Part shown: positions 7,918-17,821 of the stretch, in pieces
How the letters are laid out: every line of letters starts with the position of its first letter
Numbering within the stretch: position 1 is the stretch's first letter
Made by a program: the position numbers and the translations under genes
The notes under the pieces: model-generated
Database searches by the model: none
What the model was told of the DNA's origin: nothing
Seen by the model: the letters and a program-made list of their open reading frames with translations, nothing else
NCBI RefSeq assembly: GCF_003217325.1
Contig: NZ_QJTI01000001.1
Location: forward strand, 298,662 to 362,661
DNA length: 64,000 nt
Direction of reading: 5' to 3'
From: Rhodopseudomonas faecalis
Lineage (GTDB): Bacteria > Pseudomonadota > Alphaproteobacteria > Rhizobiales > Xanthobacteraceae

Positions 7918-10152
7918 TTAGAAATTGAACGTCGCCGACACCATGTAAGTGCGAGGTGCGCCGACGGCGAGATAGCCGCGGGCCGCCGACAGATAGTAGG
8001 CCGTATCCGCCACGTTCTCGACCGTCGCGCGCAGCACGGCCGGCTTGCCGTTCGGGGCGATGAAGGTGTAGCGGGCGCCGAGGTCGACCCGCGTCCAGTC
8101 GGACACGGTCTGCGTGTTGGCCTGATCGTAGAACACGTCGGCCGCGTGGATCACGCGGCCGGTGAGGGTGACGTCCGGGGCCATCCAGGACGGCAGATCG
8201 TATTCGCCGTAAAGCGTCAGCGAGGTCGTCGGCACACCGGGGACGTCGTTGCCGTTGTAGCGGCCGCCGATGGTCGATACCAGCTTGGCATCGATCACCG
8301 CGATGCCGCCGAGCAGGCGGACGCCCTTGAACGGCTCGCCGAAGATGTTGAATTCGGCGCCACGGTTGCGCTGCAGCCCGTCGACCGAGAAGATTCTGGT
8401 GGTGGGGTCGGTGTAGGCGCTGGGCTGCTCGATCTGGAATAGTGAGGCCGTCAACGCGACGAAACCGAAATCATACTTGGCGCCGACCTCCTGTTGCTTG
8501 CTCACCGTCGGCGGGAATACCGTGTTGGGGTTGCGCGCCGTTGCGGGGGCAGTCGGCCCCGCGTCGAGCGCTTCGATATAGTTTGCGTAGATCGATAGCT
8601 CGTCCGTCGCGCGGATCACGGCGCCGACGGCGGGGCTGAAGCGGGCTTCGTTATAGTAGGAGGAGCGGGTTCCCTGCGTTGGCCCCGCGGCCGTGACGAA
8701 GCCGCTCAGCGCGATGTCCTGCCAGCGACCGCCAAGGGTCAGGAGCAGCCGGTCGTTGAACAGCGACAGCGTATCCGACACTGCCACGCTGCGAGCGGTC
8801 AGCCGCGACAGCAGCGGCCGGTCGTCGGACTGCGCAAAACCGCTGGTCTGAAACGCCCCCGGACGCGGACGCACCGGATTGTAGATATTGGTCACATAGC
8901 TGTACGGCGTGAAGCCGAGCGTGCCGCCGCGATACAGCTCGTTGTTGGCCTCGACCGCCGAGACGTTGAGCTGGTGGCCGATTACGCCGGTCCTGAACTT
9001 CGAGCGCAGCCCGATCTCGCCGGTGTAGCCCTGTAGCTCTTGCGGCTGGACTGCGAGCGTGTTGGTCGCCGTGCCGTTGAAATTGGTGATGCGGTAGGAC
9101 GAAGTAAGGAAGTCTTCGTTGTAGATGCTGCCGCCACCGGCGAGATACAGCGTGGTATCCGGCAGAATGTCGTATTCGGCGCGGCCAGCGATCATCTTGT
9201 AGCGGCTGTCGATGTACTCGTCCTTGCTTGCGGTGTTGATGCGGCCGTTCGGCGCGGGCGGGATGACAATGTTCGGTGCCGCCGAGTTGAACAGCGACGT
9301 TGGCGCATTGATGTGCTGGACCGAGCTGTTGAGGTCGAGCGAGGCGCGGAAGTTCTCGCTGCGATAATCGAGGCCGAGCGAGGCGACGCCGACCTCGACC
9401 GAGTTGAGGTCGAGCGGCGTGTCGCCATTGCGGTAGGAGCCGTTGAAGCGAACGCCCCATTCCTTGAGGTCGCCGAAGCGGCGGCCGACATCGAGGTGAT
9501 TCCAGATCTGGGAGTCGCTCATCCAGCCGGTCGTCAGGCGCGTCAGCGGTTCGTCGCCGGCCCGCTTCGGGATCAAGTTGATCGTGCCGCCGACCCGGGC
9601 GGTGCCGCCGCTGAGCAGCGCGCTCGGGCCTTTCAGGATCTCGATTCGCTCGATGCCCTCGAGGAAGTTTCGCCGCGGATTGGCGAGATAGAACAACCCG
9701 TCATAGGCGGTGTCGAGGTTGGTTACCGAGAAGCCGCGGATGAAGAACGAGTCGCGCTCGCTGAACGGTGGGGCGTCGTTGCGCACCGACGGATCGTTCG
9801 ACACCACGTCCGCGATACTCCGCGCCTGCTGATCCTCCATCAGCTTGGAGGTGAAGCTGGTGATGTTGAACGGCGCCGAGAAGATGGAAGTGTTGCCGAG
9901 CAGGCCGAGGCGTGCACCGCTGCCGACCTGACCACCGGCATAGGGAACCGGCGGCTGTCCGATCGTTCCGGTTTGTGGCACGCCGGGCGTGGGGAACACC
10001 GTCGGCGGCGCCTCGGTCTGCCGCGCCCGGATCTCGATCGGCGGCAGGCTCGTCGAACGCGACGACGACGTTTGCGCCAGAGCGCCGTCGGCAAGCGGCA
10101 TCACACCGAAACCAGAAATGACCAGAGCGATCTGACCAACTGTCTTTCTCAT
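7918..10152 (-). CDS. TonB-dependent siderophore receptor
   Basis: 744-aa outer-membrane receptor. Signal peptide (residues 1-26, ending DGALAQ), TonB-box-like LPPIEIRA region, plug domain with DSFFIRGFSV, RIEILKGPSALLSG and GGTINLIPKRA, then a 22-strand barrel ending in Phe (SATFNF). The plug motifs fit the FhuA/FpvA siderophore-receptor class. It lacks the N-terminal signalling (STN) domain that the neighbouring receptor has, so it should only transport. Start at 10152 is supported by CGGAG 7 nt upstream. The ligand may be the petrobactin-type siderophore made here, or a foreign siderophore. Confidence 0.93.
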   Translation of the reverse strand: MRKTVGQIALVISGFGVMPLADGALAQTSSSRSTSLPPIEIRARQTEAPPTVFPTPGVPQTGTIGQPPVPYAGGQVGSGARLGLLGNTSIFSAPFNITSFTSKLMEDQQARSIADVVSNDPSVRNDAPPFSERDSFFIRGFSVTNLDTAYDGLFYLANPRRNFLEGIERIEILKGPSALLSGGTARVGGTINLIPKRAGDEPLTRLTTGWMSDSQIWNHLDVGRRFGDLKEWGVRFNGSYRNGDTPLDLNSVEVGVASLGLDYRSENFRASLDLNSSVQHINAPTSLFNSAAPNIVIPPAPNGRINTASKDEYIDSRYKMIAGRAEYDILPDTTLYLAGGGSIYNEDFLTSSYRITNFNGTATNTLAVQPQELQGYTGEIGLRSKFRTGVIGHQLNVSAVEANNELYRGGTLGFTPYSYVTNIYNPVRPRPGAFQTSGFAQSDDRPLLSRLTARSVAVSDTLSLFNDRLLLTLGGRWQDIALSGFVTAAGPTQGTRSSYYNEARFSPAVGAVIRATDELSIYANYIEALDAGPTAPATARNPNTVFPPTVSKQQEVGAKYDFGFVALTASLFQIEQPSAYTDPTTRIFSVDGLQRNRGAEFNIFGEPFKGVRLLGGIAVIDAKLVSTIGGRYNGNDVPGVPTTSLTLYGEYDLPSWMAPDVTLTGRVIHAADVFYDQANTQTVSDWTRVDLGARYTFIAPNGKPAVLRATVENVADTAYYLSAARGYLAVGAPRTYMVSATFNF

Positions 10153-10300
10153 CAATGTCTCCGAGATGTTGTTCGTTGAATGTCGTGGAGAGCTACCGTT
10201 GCGCTGCGGGACTGCGGGCGATCGGCCGCAATCTGCGGCCACGGTTCGCGGCTGCGTCGAGCGGCGCCTCGAGGCCGAATGCGAAGTAAGACGAGGCAAT

Positions 10301-10798
10301 TCATCGCAGTCGCGCCATGCAATGGGCGTCGACGAACTCACCCTCTCGAAAGCTGGCGGCCTTGTGCGTGCCCTCGATCGCGAAGCCGAACTTCGCGTAC
10401 AGCGCCAGCGCTGCGACATTGTCAGTGAACACCGTCATCTCCAGCCGTTTGATGTTCAGCCAGTTGTCGGCGGTGTCGATCATCGCGGCCAGCAGCTTCG
10501 TGCCGACGCCGATGCGGGCGTAGCTCTCGTGAACGCCGATCCAAAATTCAGCGGCGTGGGCGCGGCGCCCGTAAAACGGGCGCAACGCGGACGCACCGAC
10601 AACGCGTCCATCCACCTCCGCCGAGTAGTTCAGGTCGCGTGGAGACTGTGGCTCCAGCCATTTGGTAATGGTTTCGAACGACTCGTAGGGAAGGGCGAGG
10701 GTCCAGAACCGAAAGGCGTGTTGATTGACGATTTCGTAAATGTCGGCCGCATCTTCCCGGCGCATCGCTCGAATGATCACATGCATGTCGTTTTCCAT
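10301..10798 (-). CDS. GNAT-family N-acetyltransferase
   Basis: 165-aa single GNAT domain: IIRAMRREDAADIYEI at the N-terminus, acetyl-CoA loop YARIGVGTKLLAAMI, then FTDNVAALALYAKFGF typical of RimI/RimL-like and phosphinothricin-type acetyltransferases. Start ATG at 10798 (alternative ATG at 10786). It begins 12 bp after the FecA-like receptor gene, so it is co-transcribed with the iron locus. The acceptor is unknown; the sequence does not show whether it acts on a siderophore intermediate. Confidence 0.85.
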   Translation of the reverse strand: MENDMHVIIRAMRREDAADIYEIVNQHAFRFWTLALPYESFETITKWLEPQSPRDLNYSAEVDGRVVGASALRPFYGRRAHAAEFWIGVHESYARIGVGTKLLAAMIDTADNWLNIKRLEMTVFTDNVAALALYAKFGFAIEGTHKAASFREGEFVDAHCMARLR

Positions 10799-10810
10799 TG
10801 CGCGGGCCGG

Positions 10811-13036
10811 CTAGAACGTCAGCTTGGCGCTGACCAGGTAGGAGCGGCCGGGGTCATAGAGTGGCCGGACGATGCCGCTGCCATATTCGAGTCCGTAAGT
10901 GCCGCGCGCCGCATAAGTCTGGTTCAAGAGATTGCGAACATCGCCGCGGAGCGTCAGCGACGGCACGGCGATCGGACGGTGTTCGGCAAAGAGGTTGACC
11001 ACCTCGTAGCCGTCGAGTCGGCCGATCCCGGTGACGGGATTCAGCAGGCTGTCGTCCTCGAACGCGATCTCGACATCACCGCCGATCGCCAGGCTTAGCG
11101 GCGCGAATCTGTGCTCAACCTGAACGGTCAGGATGTCGCCGATCGGCGCGGTTAGGTATTTTCCGAAATAGCTGTCGGCCGGCCTGCCACTGATCGTTGC
11201 GTCGGTGCGAACGAACCGCAGGCGAACGAATCCATCGTCCCAAGAGAACGCACTGCCGATGTGAAAGCCTTGGCTTTGCACATCGAAGGCGCGGAGCGCC
11301 ATGGCGGCGGCCCACAGCGGGACGCGGGCATCCCAGATTCGAGTACGGAATACGCCGCCCTCGATCCGGAACCTCGCAAAGTGCGCGACCAAGCCGGCGG
11401 TAGCGTTGTCCGAGGTAACTGAACGCGGCCCGGCGCCGTAGTTCCAGGCCGGGTTCTGGACGTAGTTCTCTGCAAGCGGAACGCCGGCCCAGACGTTGGA
11501 GTAACCGGCCTTTGCGGTCAGGTGACTAGTCAGGGCGTGCTCGCCCGATACGTTGCTGCTCAAGCCGTGGTCGCTGGAGCGGAAGCCATTGATGCCGCCG
11601 AACTGCTGATGGTCGCCGCGCAGCCCGAAGGACAGCTTGGTGCTGTTTGCGAGTTTCAGGCGGGCTTGGGCATAGGCGCCGACATTGTCGGCGGTCTCAG
11701 CAGTTCGATAGGTCTGTTCGATCGACCTGGCGCGGTCACGATAGAAATCGATGCCGGCGACGATGTCGCCGATCGGCAGTGCGAACTTGTTCTCAAGCTT
11801 GCCGTTGAGACTGTCAGTTAAGCCTTTGCTGGTGTGGCTGTAGGTGTCTAGCGTGGCACCAGCGTATTGGTCGACCGCGACCTGGGTGCGGTTGTAGCCA
11901 AGCACAACGTTCGGATCCCACCACCCCTCTGCAGAGTCATTGGAATAGGTAACGACCGTGTTTTGCCGGTCGAGGGTGTAAGGGCGGACGAGCGGCGTCA
12001 TCTGCGGGCCGTAGATCTGCACCGCGTTGGCGCGGAATGGCCGGATGGCATCGTCGCGGATCAGCTCGTGACTGATCGACAATCGACGTCCCTCGGCACT
12101 CTGATAGGCGAGCTTGCCGAGGCCGCTCAGAACATTGGTCGAGCTGCCGAGCACCTGTTCGTCATTACCGGCTCGGAATTCGCTGCCTTTGCCATAGGTG
12201 AATGAGCCAAGCGCCTCGAATCCGCCCTGACGGCTGTAGCTGGTGAGGTTGGTGGTCGAGACATTGCCGTTCAAGTTGAACGTCGACTTGATCGAGCCGC
12301 CGAAACCGTCCGCGGCGAGAAAGTCTCGCGCGTCCTTGGTCAAGTAGGCGATTGCGCCGCCGAGCGCGCCGGGACCGGAGTCGGCAGGGGCTACACCGGC
12401 ATCAACGCGGAGCGCCCTGAGCAGGTTGGGATCGATCATCGTGGTGGCGTTGTGGTGGAATACCTTGTTGTTCTGGCGCGAGCCGTCGATCGAGATCGCC
12501 AGATTGGTTTCATCGATGCCCTGAACATAGAGCTTCTGCGACATCGGCAATGACGAGCCGACCACAACGCTTGGTTCGCCGCGGAAGACGCCTCTGAGGT
12601 CGGTTGCATTTCGACGTTCGATATCGGCGCTTGTGATATCGATCTCGCTTACGCCGCCGCGCCCGATGCTGGCCTCACTCACGCTGATCGTTTCGATGGC
12701 GATGTCGAGCGACGACTCGATGGCGACGGTGCGCGGGCCGGTGAAGCGATAGGTGAGGTTCGAGCCGGAGAGAATTTCGCGTAGCGCGCTTTCGGCGGCG
12801 AGCCGGCCGCTGACGGCCGGTGAGGTGCCGCTGATCGCTCCTCCACCCAGCCGAACGACCTGAATCCCTGTTGTCGTCGTGAAATCGGCCAGGGCCGACA
12901 ACCGGGGCTTGGCGTCGATCCGAAAATCGAACGACGCGACCGCTTGCGGCCGGGCTTCGGACGCGGTCACGAGAAACGCCAACGCACAGAGGGAGGCCCC
13001 GCACCTCGATCCGGCGATACTGGCAAATCTTCGCAT
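10811..13036 (-). CDS. FecA-like TonB-dependent receptor with signalling domain
   Basis: 741-aa outer-membrane receptor. After the signal peptide there is an STN (secretin/TonB N-terminal) domain, about residues 35-107, then a TonB-box-like ETISVSEA, a plug (QKLYVQGIDETNLAISIDG; GALGGAIAYL) and a barrel ending in Phe (SAKLTF). The plug resembles the haemoglobin/transferrin-type subgroup more than classic FecA, so its ligand is open. The STN domain means it should signal to the FecR encoded 98 bp upstream. ATG at 13036 is preferred; a TTG at 13078 would add 14 residues with no ribosome site. Confidence 0.9.
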   Translation of the reverse strand: MRRFASIAGSRCGASLCALAFLVTASEARPQAVASFDFRIDAKPRLSALADFTTTTGIQVVRLGGGAISGTSPAVSGRLAAESALREILSGSNLTYRFTGPRTVAIESSLDIAIETISVSEASIGRGGVSEIDITSADIERRNATDLRGVFRGEPSVVVGSSLPMSQKLYVQGIDETNLAISIDGSRQNNKVFHHNATTMIDPNLLRALRVDAGVAPADSGPGALGGAIAYLTKDARDFLAADGFGGSIKSTFNLNGNVSTTNLTSYSRQGGFEALGSFTYGKGSEFRAGNDEQVLGSSTNVLSGLGKLAYQSAEGRRLSISHELIRDDAIRPFRANAVQIYGPQMTPLVRPYTLDRQNTVVTYSNDSAEGWWDPNVVLGYNRTQVAVDQYAGATLDTYSHTSKGLTDSLNGKLENKFALPIGDIVAGIDFYRDRARSIEQTYRTAETADNVGAYAQARLKLANSTKLSFGLRGDHQQFGGINGFRSSDHGLSSNVSGEHALTSHLTAKAGYSNVWAGVPLAENYVQNPAWNYGAGPRSVTSDNATAGLVAHFARFRIEGGVFRTRIWDARVPLWAAAMALRAFDVQSQGFHIGSAFSWDDGFVRLRFVRTDATISGRPADSYFGKYLTAPIGDILTVQVEHRFAPLSLAIGGDVEIAFEDDSLLNPVTGIGRLDGYEVVNLFAEHRPIAVPSLTLRGDVRNLLNQTYAARGTYGLEYGSGIVRPLYDPGRSYLVSAKLTF

Positions 13037-13134
13037 GGTCTTGACGTCCCCCACGACGTTCGAGGGGTACGCGTTCAAAGCCCTCGCTGATCAACGTGCG
13101 TGCGAGGCAAAACCCGTAAAAATAGTGAGAGGCA

Positions 13135-14124
13135 TTATCGATAGATCAGGGTGGCGACTCCAGGCACCGACAAGGTGCGCACGCCAAGGGTGGCGCGCAG
13201 CGCCTCCAGCACCGTATCCTGATCGTCGGCGCGAAAAGTACCGGACAGCGTCGTCCGTTCGAGTTGCCGATCGACGATCAGAACGTGACCGGCCGCCATT
13301 TTGTCGAGTTCTTTGACCACCTGCGACAGCGGTGCGCGGTCGACGATGATCAGGCCGCGTCGCCAAGCGAATGCCTGATCCGGTTCGATCGCGGCTGGCG
13401 TGCCGAGGCGATCGTTCTGGAAAGCGACCCGCTGCCAATCGGTCAGATCGACTTGGAGATCTGCAGTCTGAGGACCTGAGACTGCGACACGGCCGTGTTC
13501 GACAGTCACCGTCGCAGCGTCGCGGTCGACTTCGAAGGCGGTGCCGCGGACCAGGACGTCCACCTGTCCCGCGTGGACGGTGAAAGGACGTGCCGCGTCG
13601 GCAACGACGTCAAACCAGGCCCTGCCGCGCAACAAGGTAACGACGCGGCGACCGCCGGCCATGTCGCTGTTCAGGGCGGTATCGCCGTCGAGCACCGCCA
13701 GCGAGCCATCGGCGAGGCGCACGTCGCGCCGCTCACCAGGGCGCGTGGCCGCATCGGCAAAGGCCCGGTCGATGATGCCGGGATCGCGCCAGACGAAGAT
13801 CGCGGCAGCCAGCGCCAGCACCGTTGCAGCGGCGGCGAACTTCCCCCCGATTTTTGCCGGTTGGCGGGGGCGCGGAGTCGGGATCGGCGCAGGGGCTTCG
13901 CGGTGCCAGCCGGAAGCGGCGAGCCGAGCTGCCGGTTGATCGAGCTCACCCCAGAACTCCCAGACGGCCTGGATCGCTTCAGCATGTGCAGCATTCGCCG
14001 CGAGCCAGGTCTGGTAAGCGCGGCGCGTTTCGTTGGACGCGAGAGGATTGTTGAGGCGGACGAACCACTCGGTCGCCTCGTGAAGCGCCCGCTGACGGTC
14101 GTCGTTATCCGACGCGGTGGTCAT
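13135..14124 (-). CDS. FecR-type anti-sigma/sigma regulator
   Basis: 329-aa inner-membrane regulator. Cytoplasmic DUF4880 helix domain (about residues 10-55; EATEWFVRLNNP), one transmembrane segment (about residues 93-112), then the periplasmic FecR domain (about 120-215; GERRDVRLADGS, GRAWFDV) and a C-terminal domain that would contact the STN of the receptor. It should relay receptor occupancy to the FecI-type sigma factor, which is 11 kb away at 25085. Start ATG at 14124 is chosen by family N-terminus; a GTG at 14157 is possible. No good Shine-Dalgarno for either. Confidence 0.9.
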   Translation of the reverse strand: MTTASDNDDRQRALHEATEWFVRLNNPLASNETRRAYQTWLAANAAHAEAIQAVWEFWGELDQPAARLAASGWHREAPAPIPTPRPRQPAKIGGKFAAAATVLALAAAIFVWRDPGIIDRAFADAATRPGERRDVRLADGSLAVLDGDTALNSDMAGGRRVVTLLRGRAWFDVVADAARPFTVHAGQVDVLVRGTAFEVDRDAATVTVEHGRVAVSGPQTADLQVDLTDWQRVAFQNDRLGTPAAIEPDQAFAWRRGLIIVDRAPLSQVVKELDKMAAGHVLIVDRQLERTTLSGTFRADDQDTVLEALRATLGVRTLSVPGVATLIYR

Positions 14125-14243
14125 CTCCACGCCATCTCTCGCGAGGCGCACGGCCACAATCGACGTCGCGCGTCTCCAACGCGCGGCCGTCGCCGCGTTC
14201 TCGCGTGGGATCGTAGGATGCCGTGTTTCAATGCATCAGGACT

Positions 14244-15002
14244 TCATAAGTGGTTCAGAACGACCGGCCTGCCGTGATAGCTTTCGACCGGCATCTCATA
14301 GCCGAAGATCCGCTGCAAGCTGGTTGTGTTTGCGATCAGCTCCGGAGGGCCGCTCGCAACCACCGCGCCGTGCTTCAGGGCGACGATGTAATCGGCGAAG
14401 GTCACCGCCTGATTGATGTCGTGCAGAACGATCACGATGGCTCGCCGCTCGCTGTCGGCGATCTCGCGGAGGCCGCGCATCAGTTCGCGGGCGTAAAACA
14501 TGTCGAGATTGTTGAGCGGCTCATCCAGCAGCAACCATCGCGTGCCCTGACAGAACGTCATCGCCACCAGCACGAGTTGGCGCTGTCCACCCGACAGCGT
14601 GTCGATGAAGCGGTCGGCGAACGACGTAAGATCGAAGCGTTCGAGTGCAGCCTGGGTCAGCGCCCGATCCTCGTCGGTGATGCGGCCGCCATTGTGCGGG
14701 AACCGGCCGAAAGCGACCAGCTCACGCACGCGCAGCCGGCTGGCGATCGCCGGGTCTTGCCGCAGGATCGCGAGAGTGCGGGCGAGTATGCGGCTCGGCG
14801 TTGCGCCCACCGTCAGCCCGTCGACTGTTATGGTGCCTTGCTGTAATGGCTGAAGCCGCGCGATCAGCGACAGCAGGCTCGATTTGCCGGCACCGTTCGG
14901 CCCGATTAGAGCGGTGACGCCGGTCTCCGGAATTTCGAGATTAATGTCTTTCAGGATCGGTGCGCCTTGATGGGCGAGCGAGACATTGTTTACGACGATC
15001 AT
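14244..15002 (-). CDS. Ferric-siderophore ABC transporter ATPase (FatE/YclP-like)
   Basis: 252-aa ATPase: Walker A GPNGAGKSS (about residues 34-42), signature LSGGQRQLV, Walker B LLLDEPLNNLD, H-loop VLHDINQAV. It belongs to the FepC/FecE class that powers ferric-siderophore uptake. The start overlaps the preceding permease stop (ATGA). The frame extends upstream to 15302, but that is antisense-type composition inside the permease gene. Pairs with the two permeases and binding protein encoded directly upstream. Confidence 0.93.
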   Translation of the reverse strand: MIVVNNVSLAHQGAPILKDINLEIPETGVTALIGPNGAGKSSLLSLIARLQPLQQGTITVDGLTVGATPSRILARTLAILRQDPAIASRLRVRELVAFGRFPHNGGRITDEDRALTQAALERFDLTSFADRFIDTLSGGQRQLVLVAMTFCQGTRWLLLDEPLNNLDMFYARELMRGLREIADSERRAIVIVLHDINQAVTFADYIVALKHGAVVASGPPELIANTTSLQRIFGYEMPVESYHGRPVVLNHL

Positions 15003-15949
15003 CGCCGGACTCCGTGCAGAAGCATTGCGAGGAACACCAGACCACCGACGAACTCGATGACGACGCCGAGCGTCGAGGCGCCGCCGAGCACATGTTGCAG
15101 GATCGTTTGGCCGCCGACCAGCACGATCACCGCCACCAGCGCTGCGGCCGGCAGCAGGATCGCGTGGCGCCGCGTATCGATCAGCCTTTCTCCGAGCGCG
15201 ACGACGAGCAGGCCGAAGAATGCGACCGGCCCCACGAGCGCGGTCGAGACCGCGACCAGCGCCGCGACCAGCATGATCATGCCCGCAACGACGCGTGGCC
15301 ATTCAAGGCCGAGACCGGTCGAGACATCGCGGCCGAGCGCCAGCACGTCGAGGACGTGGCGCATCCGCCATACGATGGCGATGCCGACCAGCGTCAGCGC
15401 GCAGGCGGCGACCAGAAGCTCGCCGTGGATCCTGTTGAAATTGGCGTAGCTGGCGCTCTGCAGCACCACGAAGTCGTTCGGGTCGATCAGCCGGGCGAGC
15501 AGCGACGACAGGCTGCGGAACAGCACGCCGACGGTGACGCCGGTGAGCAACATCAGGATCAGGTCCATGCGCGCCTTGAGCAGCGGCATAAACAGCAGTG
15601 CCGCGAGGGTCACCATCACCATGGCTTCGCCGGCGAATTTGAGCCGCGGATCAAGCGTCGCAAAGCCGAGCCCGCCGACGGCGAACACCAGCAGCGACTG
15701 GCTGAACACGTAGAGCGCGTCCAGCCCCATGATTGAGGGCGTCAGAATCCGATTGGTCGTCACCGTCTGGAACACCACCGTCGAGACCGCGATCGAGACC
15801 GCGACCACGATCAGCGCGAGCAGGCGGACGGCGCGCAGTTCGAGCGCGAACCAAAGGTTTCCGCGCAGCCCGACCGTCATGTAGGCCGCGATCCAGGCGA
15901 GCGCGACCAGGCCGAGCGTGGTCAGCACGATCGTCGATCTGTCACGCAT
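14999..15949 (-). CDS. Ferric-siderophore ABC permease (FatC/YclO-like)
   Basis: 316-aa FecCD-family permease with about nine or ten membrane helices. Visible family motifs are LALGRDVSTGLGL (the loop that docks the ATPase) and GPVAFFGLLVV. Overlaps the previous permease gene by 8 bp and the ATPase gene by 4 bp, so all are translationally coupled. Should form a heterodimer with the product at 15942-16919. Confidence 0.92.
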   Translation of the reverse strand: MRDRSTIVLTTLGLVALAWIAAYMTVGLRGNLWFALELRAVRLLALIVVAVSIAVSTVVFQTVTTNRILTPSIMGLDALYVFSQSLLVFAVGGLGFATLDPRLKFAGEAMVMVTLAALLFMPLLKARMDLILMLLTGVTVGVLFRSLSSLLARLIDPNDFVVLQSASYANFNRIHGELLVAACALTLVGIAIVWRMRHVLDVLALGRDVSTGLGLEWPRVVAGMIMLVAALVAVSTALVGPVAFFGLLVVALGERLIDTRRHAILLPAAALVAVIVLVGGQTILQHVLGGASTLGVVIEFVGGLVFLAMLLHGVRR

Positions 15950-16919
15950 GGGACGGCCGGCGCAACAAGAGCCACAGGAAGGATGCCGCGCCGACGACGC
16001 CGAGCACGGTGCCGACGGGGATCTCGTAGGGGAAGTGCAGCAGCCGGCCGATGATGTCGCAGGCGAGCACCAGCGCGGCGCCGCTTCCCGCGACCCAGGG
16101 GATCAGCGACCGCATGTTGTCGCCGATCAGCCGCGAGACCATGTTGGGGACGACGAGACCGACGAACGGGATCATCCCCACGATGACCACGGTCAGTGCG
16201 GTAACGATCGAGATGATCAGCAGCCCGATCTGCATCATGCGGGCGTAATCCAGCCCCAGGCCGACACTGACGTCGCGCCCGAGCGACATCAAAGTGAGGC
16301 GGTCGGCGAACGCCCAGGTCACGGCAAGGACCGCGGCCGAGGCCCAGAGTAGTTCGTAGCGGCCGCGCAGCACGCCGGAGAACTCGCCGTTGGTCCAGAT
16401 CTCGATGAACTGCAGCAGATCGGTGTGCCAGGCCACAAAGGTGACGGCGGCACCGACCACACCGCCGTAAACGAGCCCGAACAGCGGCACCAGAAACGGC
16501 TGCGTCGGCGGCAGTCGATGGGCGATCGCAAGGAACAGCGATGTGCCAGCGAGGGCGGTCAGGCTCGCGACCAGTGTCTTGGTGGCGATCGAGGCCGAAG
16601 GGAGCAACAGCGCGACCACCAGGATGCCGAGCGCGGCGCTCTGGCCGGTGCCCGCCGTAGTCGGCTCAACGAACCGGTTACGCGCTAGCGTTTGCATCAC
16701 CAGGCCGGCAATCGCGAGGCCAGCACCGGTCAGGACGGCAGCCAAAGTGCGCGGCAACCGGCTCGCGGCGACGAGATACAGCGCATCGGGATCGCTGAAG
16801 ACGTCGCGCGGTGCGACTTCGCCAACGCCGACGAAGATGCTGATGACGAACAGCGCGGCCAGCGCCAGCAGCGCGGCCGCACCGATGGAGCGCGAAGCCC
16901 CCCGCTCGACTGCGATCAT
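15942..16919 (-). CDS. Ferric-siderophore ABC permease (FatD/YclN-like)
   Basis: 325-aa FecCD-family permease: R-LPRTLAAVLTGAGLAIAG near the N-terminus, SLGRDVSVGLGL, and IPFVGLVVPNMVSRLIG. About ten membrane helices. The start (MIAVERGASRS) overlaps the binding-protein stop as ATGA; sequence upstream in frame belongs to the binding-protein gene. Second half of the importer core. Confidence 0.92.
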   Translation of the reverse strand: MIAVERGASRSIGAAALLALAALFVISIFVGVGEVAPRDVFSDPDALYLVAASRLPRTLAAVLTGAGLAIAGLVMQTLARNRFVEPTTAGTGQSAALGILVVALLLPSASIATKTLVASLTALAGTSLFLAIAHRLPPTQPFLVPLFGLVYGGVVGAAVTFVAWHTDLLQFIEIWTNGEFSGVLRGRYELLWASAAVLAVTWAFADRLTLMSLGRDVSVGLGLDYARMMQIGLLIISIVTALTVVIVGMIPFVGLVVPNMVSRLIGDNMRSLIPWVAGSGAALVLACDIIGRLLHFPYEIPVGTVLGVVGAASFLWLLLRRPSHA

Positions 16920-17821
16920 CTCGACTCCGAGAAACCGCGGGTGAGCGCTGCCAGAACGCGGGTCATCGCCTGGATGCCGCCGCCAGCGATATACAGATCG
17001 GCCGACGGCAGATAGATCACGCGGCCGCTCTTCCAAGCTCTGGTGTCGCGAACCAGCTCGTTGTCGAGCGTGGCTCGCGCCTGGCTGTCGCTGGCTCCGA
17101 TCGCCACCGCGCGATCGACCACGATCAACCAGTCCGGATCGGCCTTGCGGACGAACTCGAACGAGACAGCTTCGCCATGGATCGAGGGGGCCATGGTGGT
17201 TACCGCAGGCGCGATCTGGAGCGTGCTGTGAATCCAGCCGAATCGCGATCCGAGCCCGAAGGCGGAGATTTTCGGTCCGTTGGTCATCACGATCAGCGCG
17301 CGCCCTTTGCCCTCGGCCGCACTGCGCGCCGCGGCGATCGCCGAGTTGAACGTCTCTCTGGCCTCCTCGGCAGCTCGCTCTTTGCCGAACAGCCGGCCGT
17401 AGGCCTGAAGGCGGATTTCGGCATCCCGGATCAATTCCTGGCCGTCGATCGTCATGTCGATCGTTGGGGCGATCCGGGCAGTGAACTTCGCCTTAGGCGA
17501 CGAACGGCCACCGAGAATGATCAAATCCGGCGCGAGCGCGCTGAGTGCTTCGAGATTGGGTTCGAACAGCGTACCGACCACTTCGGCGCCGACAGCGGCA
17601 GATTTCAGTTCGGGCAGGAATACCCGATCCGGAACACCGGCGACCTTCACGCCGAGCAGATTGAGCGTATCGAGCGCCGCCATGTCGAACACGGCGACGC
17701 GCGAAGGTCTTGCCGGCACTCTGACCATGCCCTGAGCGGTCTGGATCTCGATTGTTTCCGCGGAGGCCAACGCGGGCAGAGCGAGGGCAGTCAGCACGGC
17801 GATGATACGGATCAGGTACAT
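16916..17821 (-). CDS. Ferric-siderophore periplasmic binding protein (FatB/YclQ-like)
   Basis: 301-aa cluster-A-III binding protein. Signal peptide MYLIRIIAVLTALALPALASA, then VAVFDMAALDTLNLLG, LEALSALAPDLIILGG and the C-terminal lobe with SADLYIAGGG. This is the fold that captures ferric siderophore in the periplasm; the motif pattern fits the FatB/YclQ group that binds petrobactin-type ligands. AAAGGA is 6 nt upstream of the ATG at 17821. Overlaps asbF by 10 bp, so biosynthesis and uptake genes are coupled. Confidence 0.9.
   Translation of the reverse strand: MYLIRIIAVLTALALPALASAETIEIQTAQGMVRVPARPSRVAVFDMAALDTLNLLGVKVAGVPDRVFLPELKSAAVGAEVVGTLFEPNLEALSALAPDLIILGGRSSPKAKFTARIAPTIDMTIDGQELIRDAEIRLQAYGRLFGKERAAEEARETFNSAIAAARSAAEGKGRALIVMTNGPKISAFGLGSRFGWIHSTLQIAPAVTTMAPSIHGEAVSFEFVRKADPDWLIVVDRAVAIGASDSQARATLDNELVRDTRAWKSGRVIYLPSADLYIAGGGIQAMTRVLAALTRGFSESR

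Noticed and set aside
9040..10179. 379-aa plus-strand frame over the TonB receptor gene
   Set aside because: Antisense shadow; the minus-strand receptor has all family motifs and a good ribosome site.
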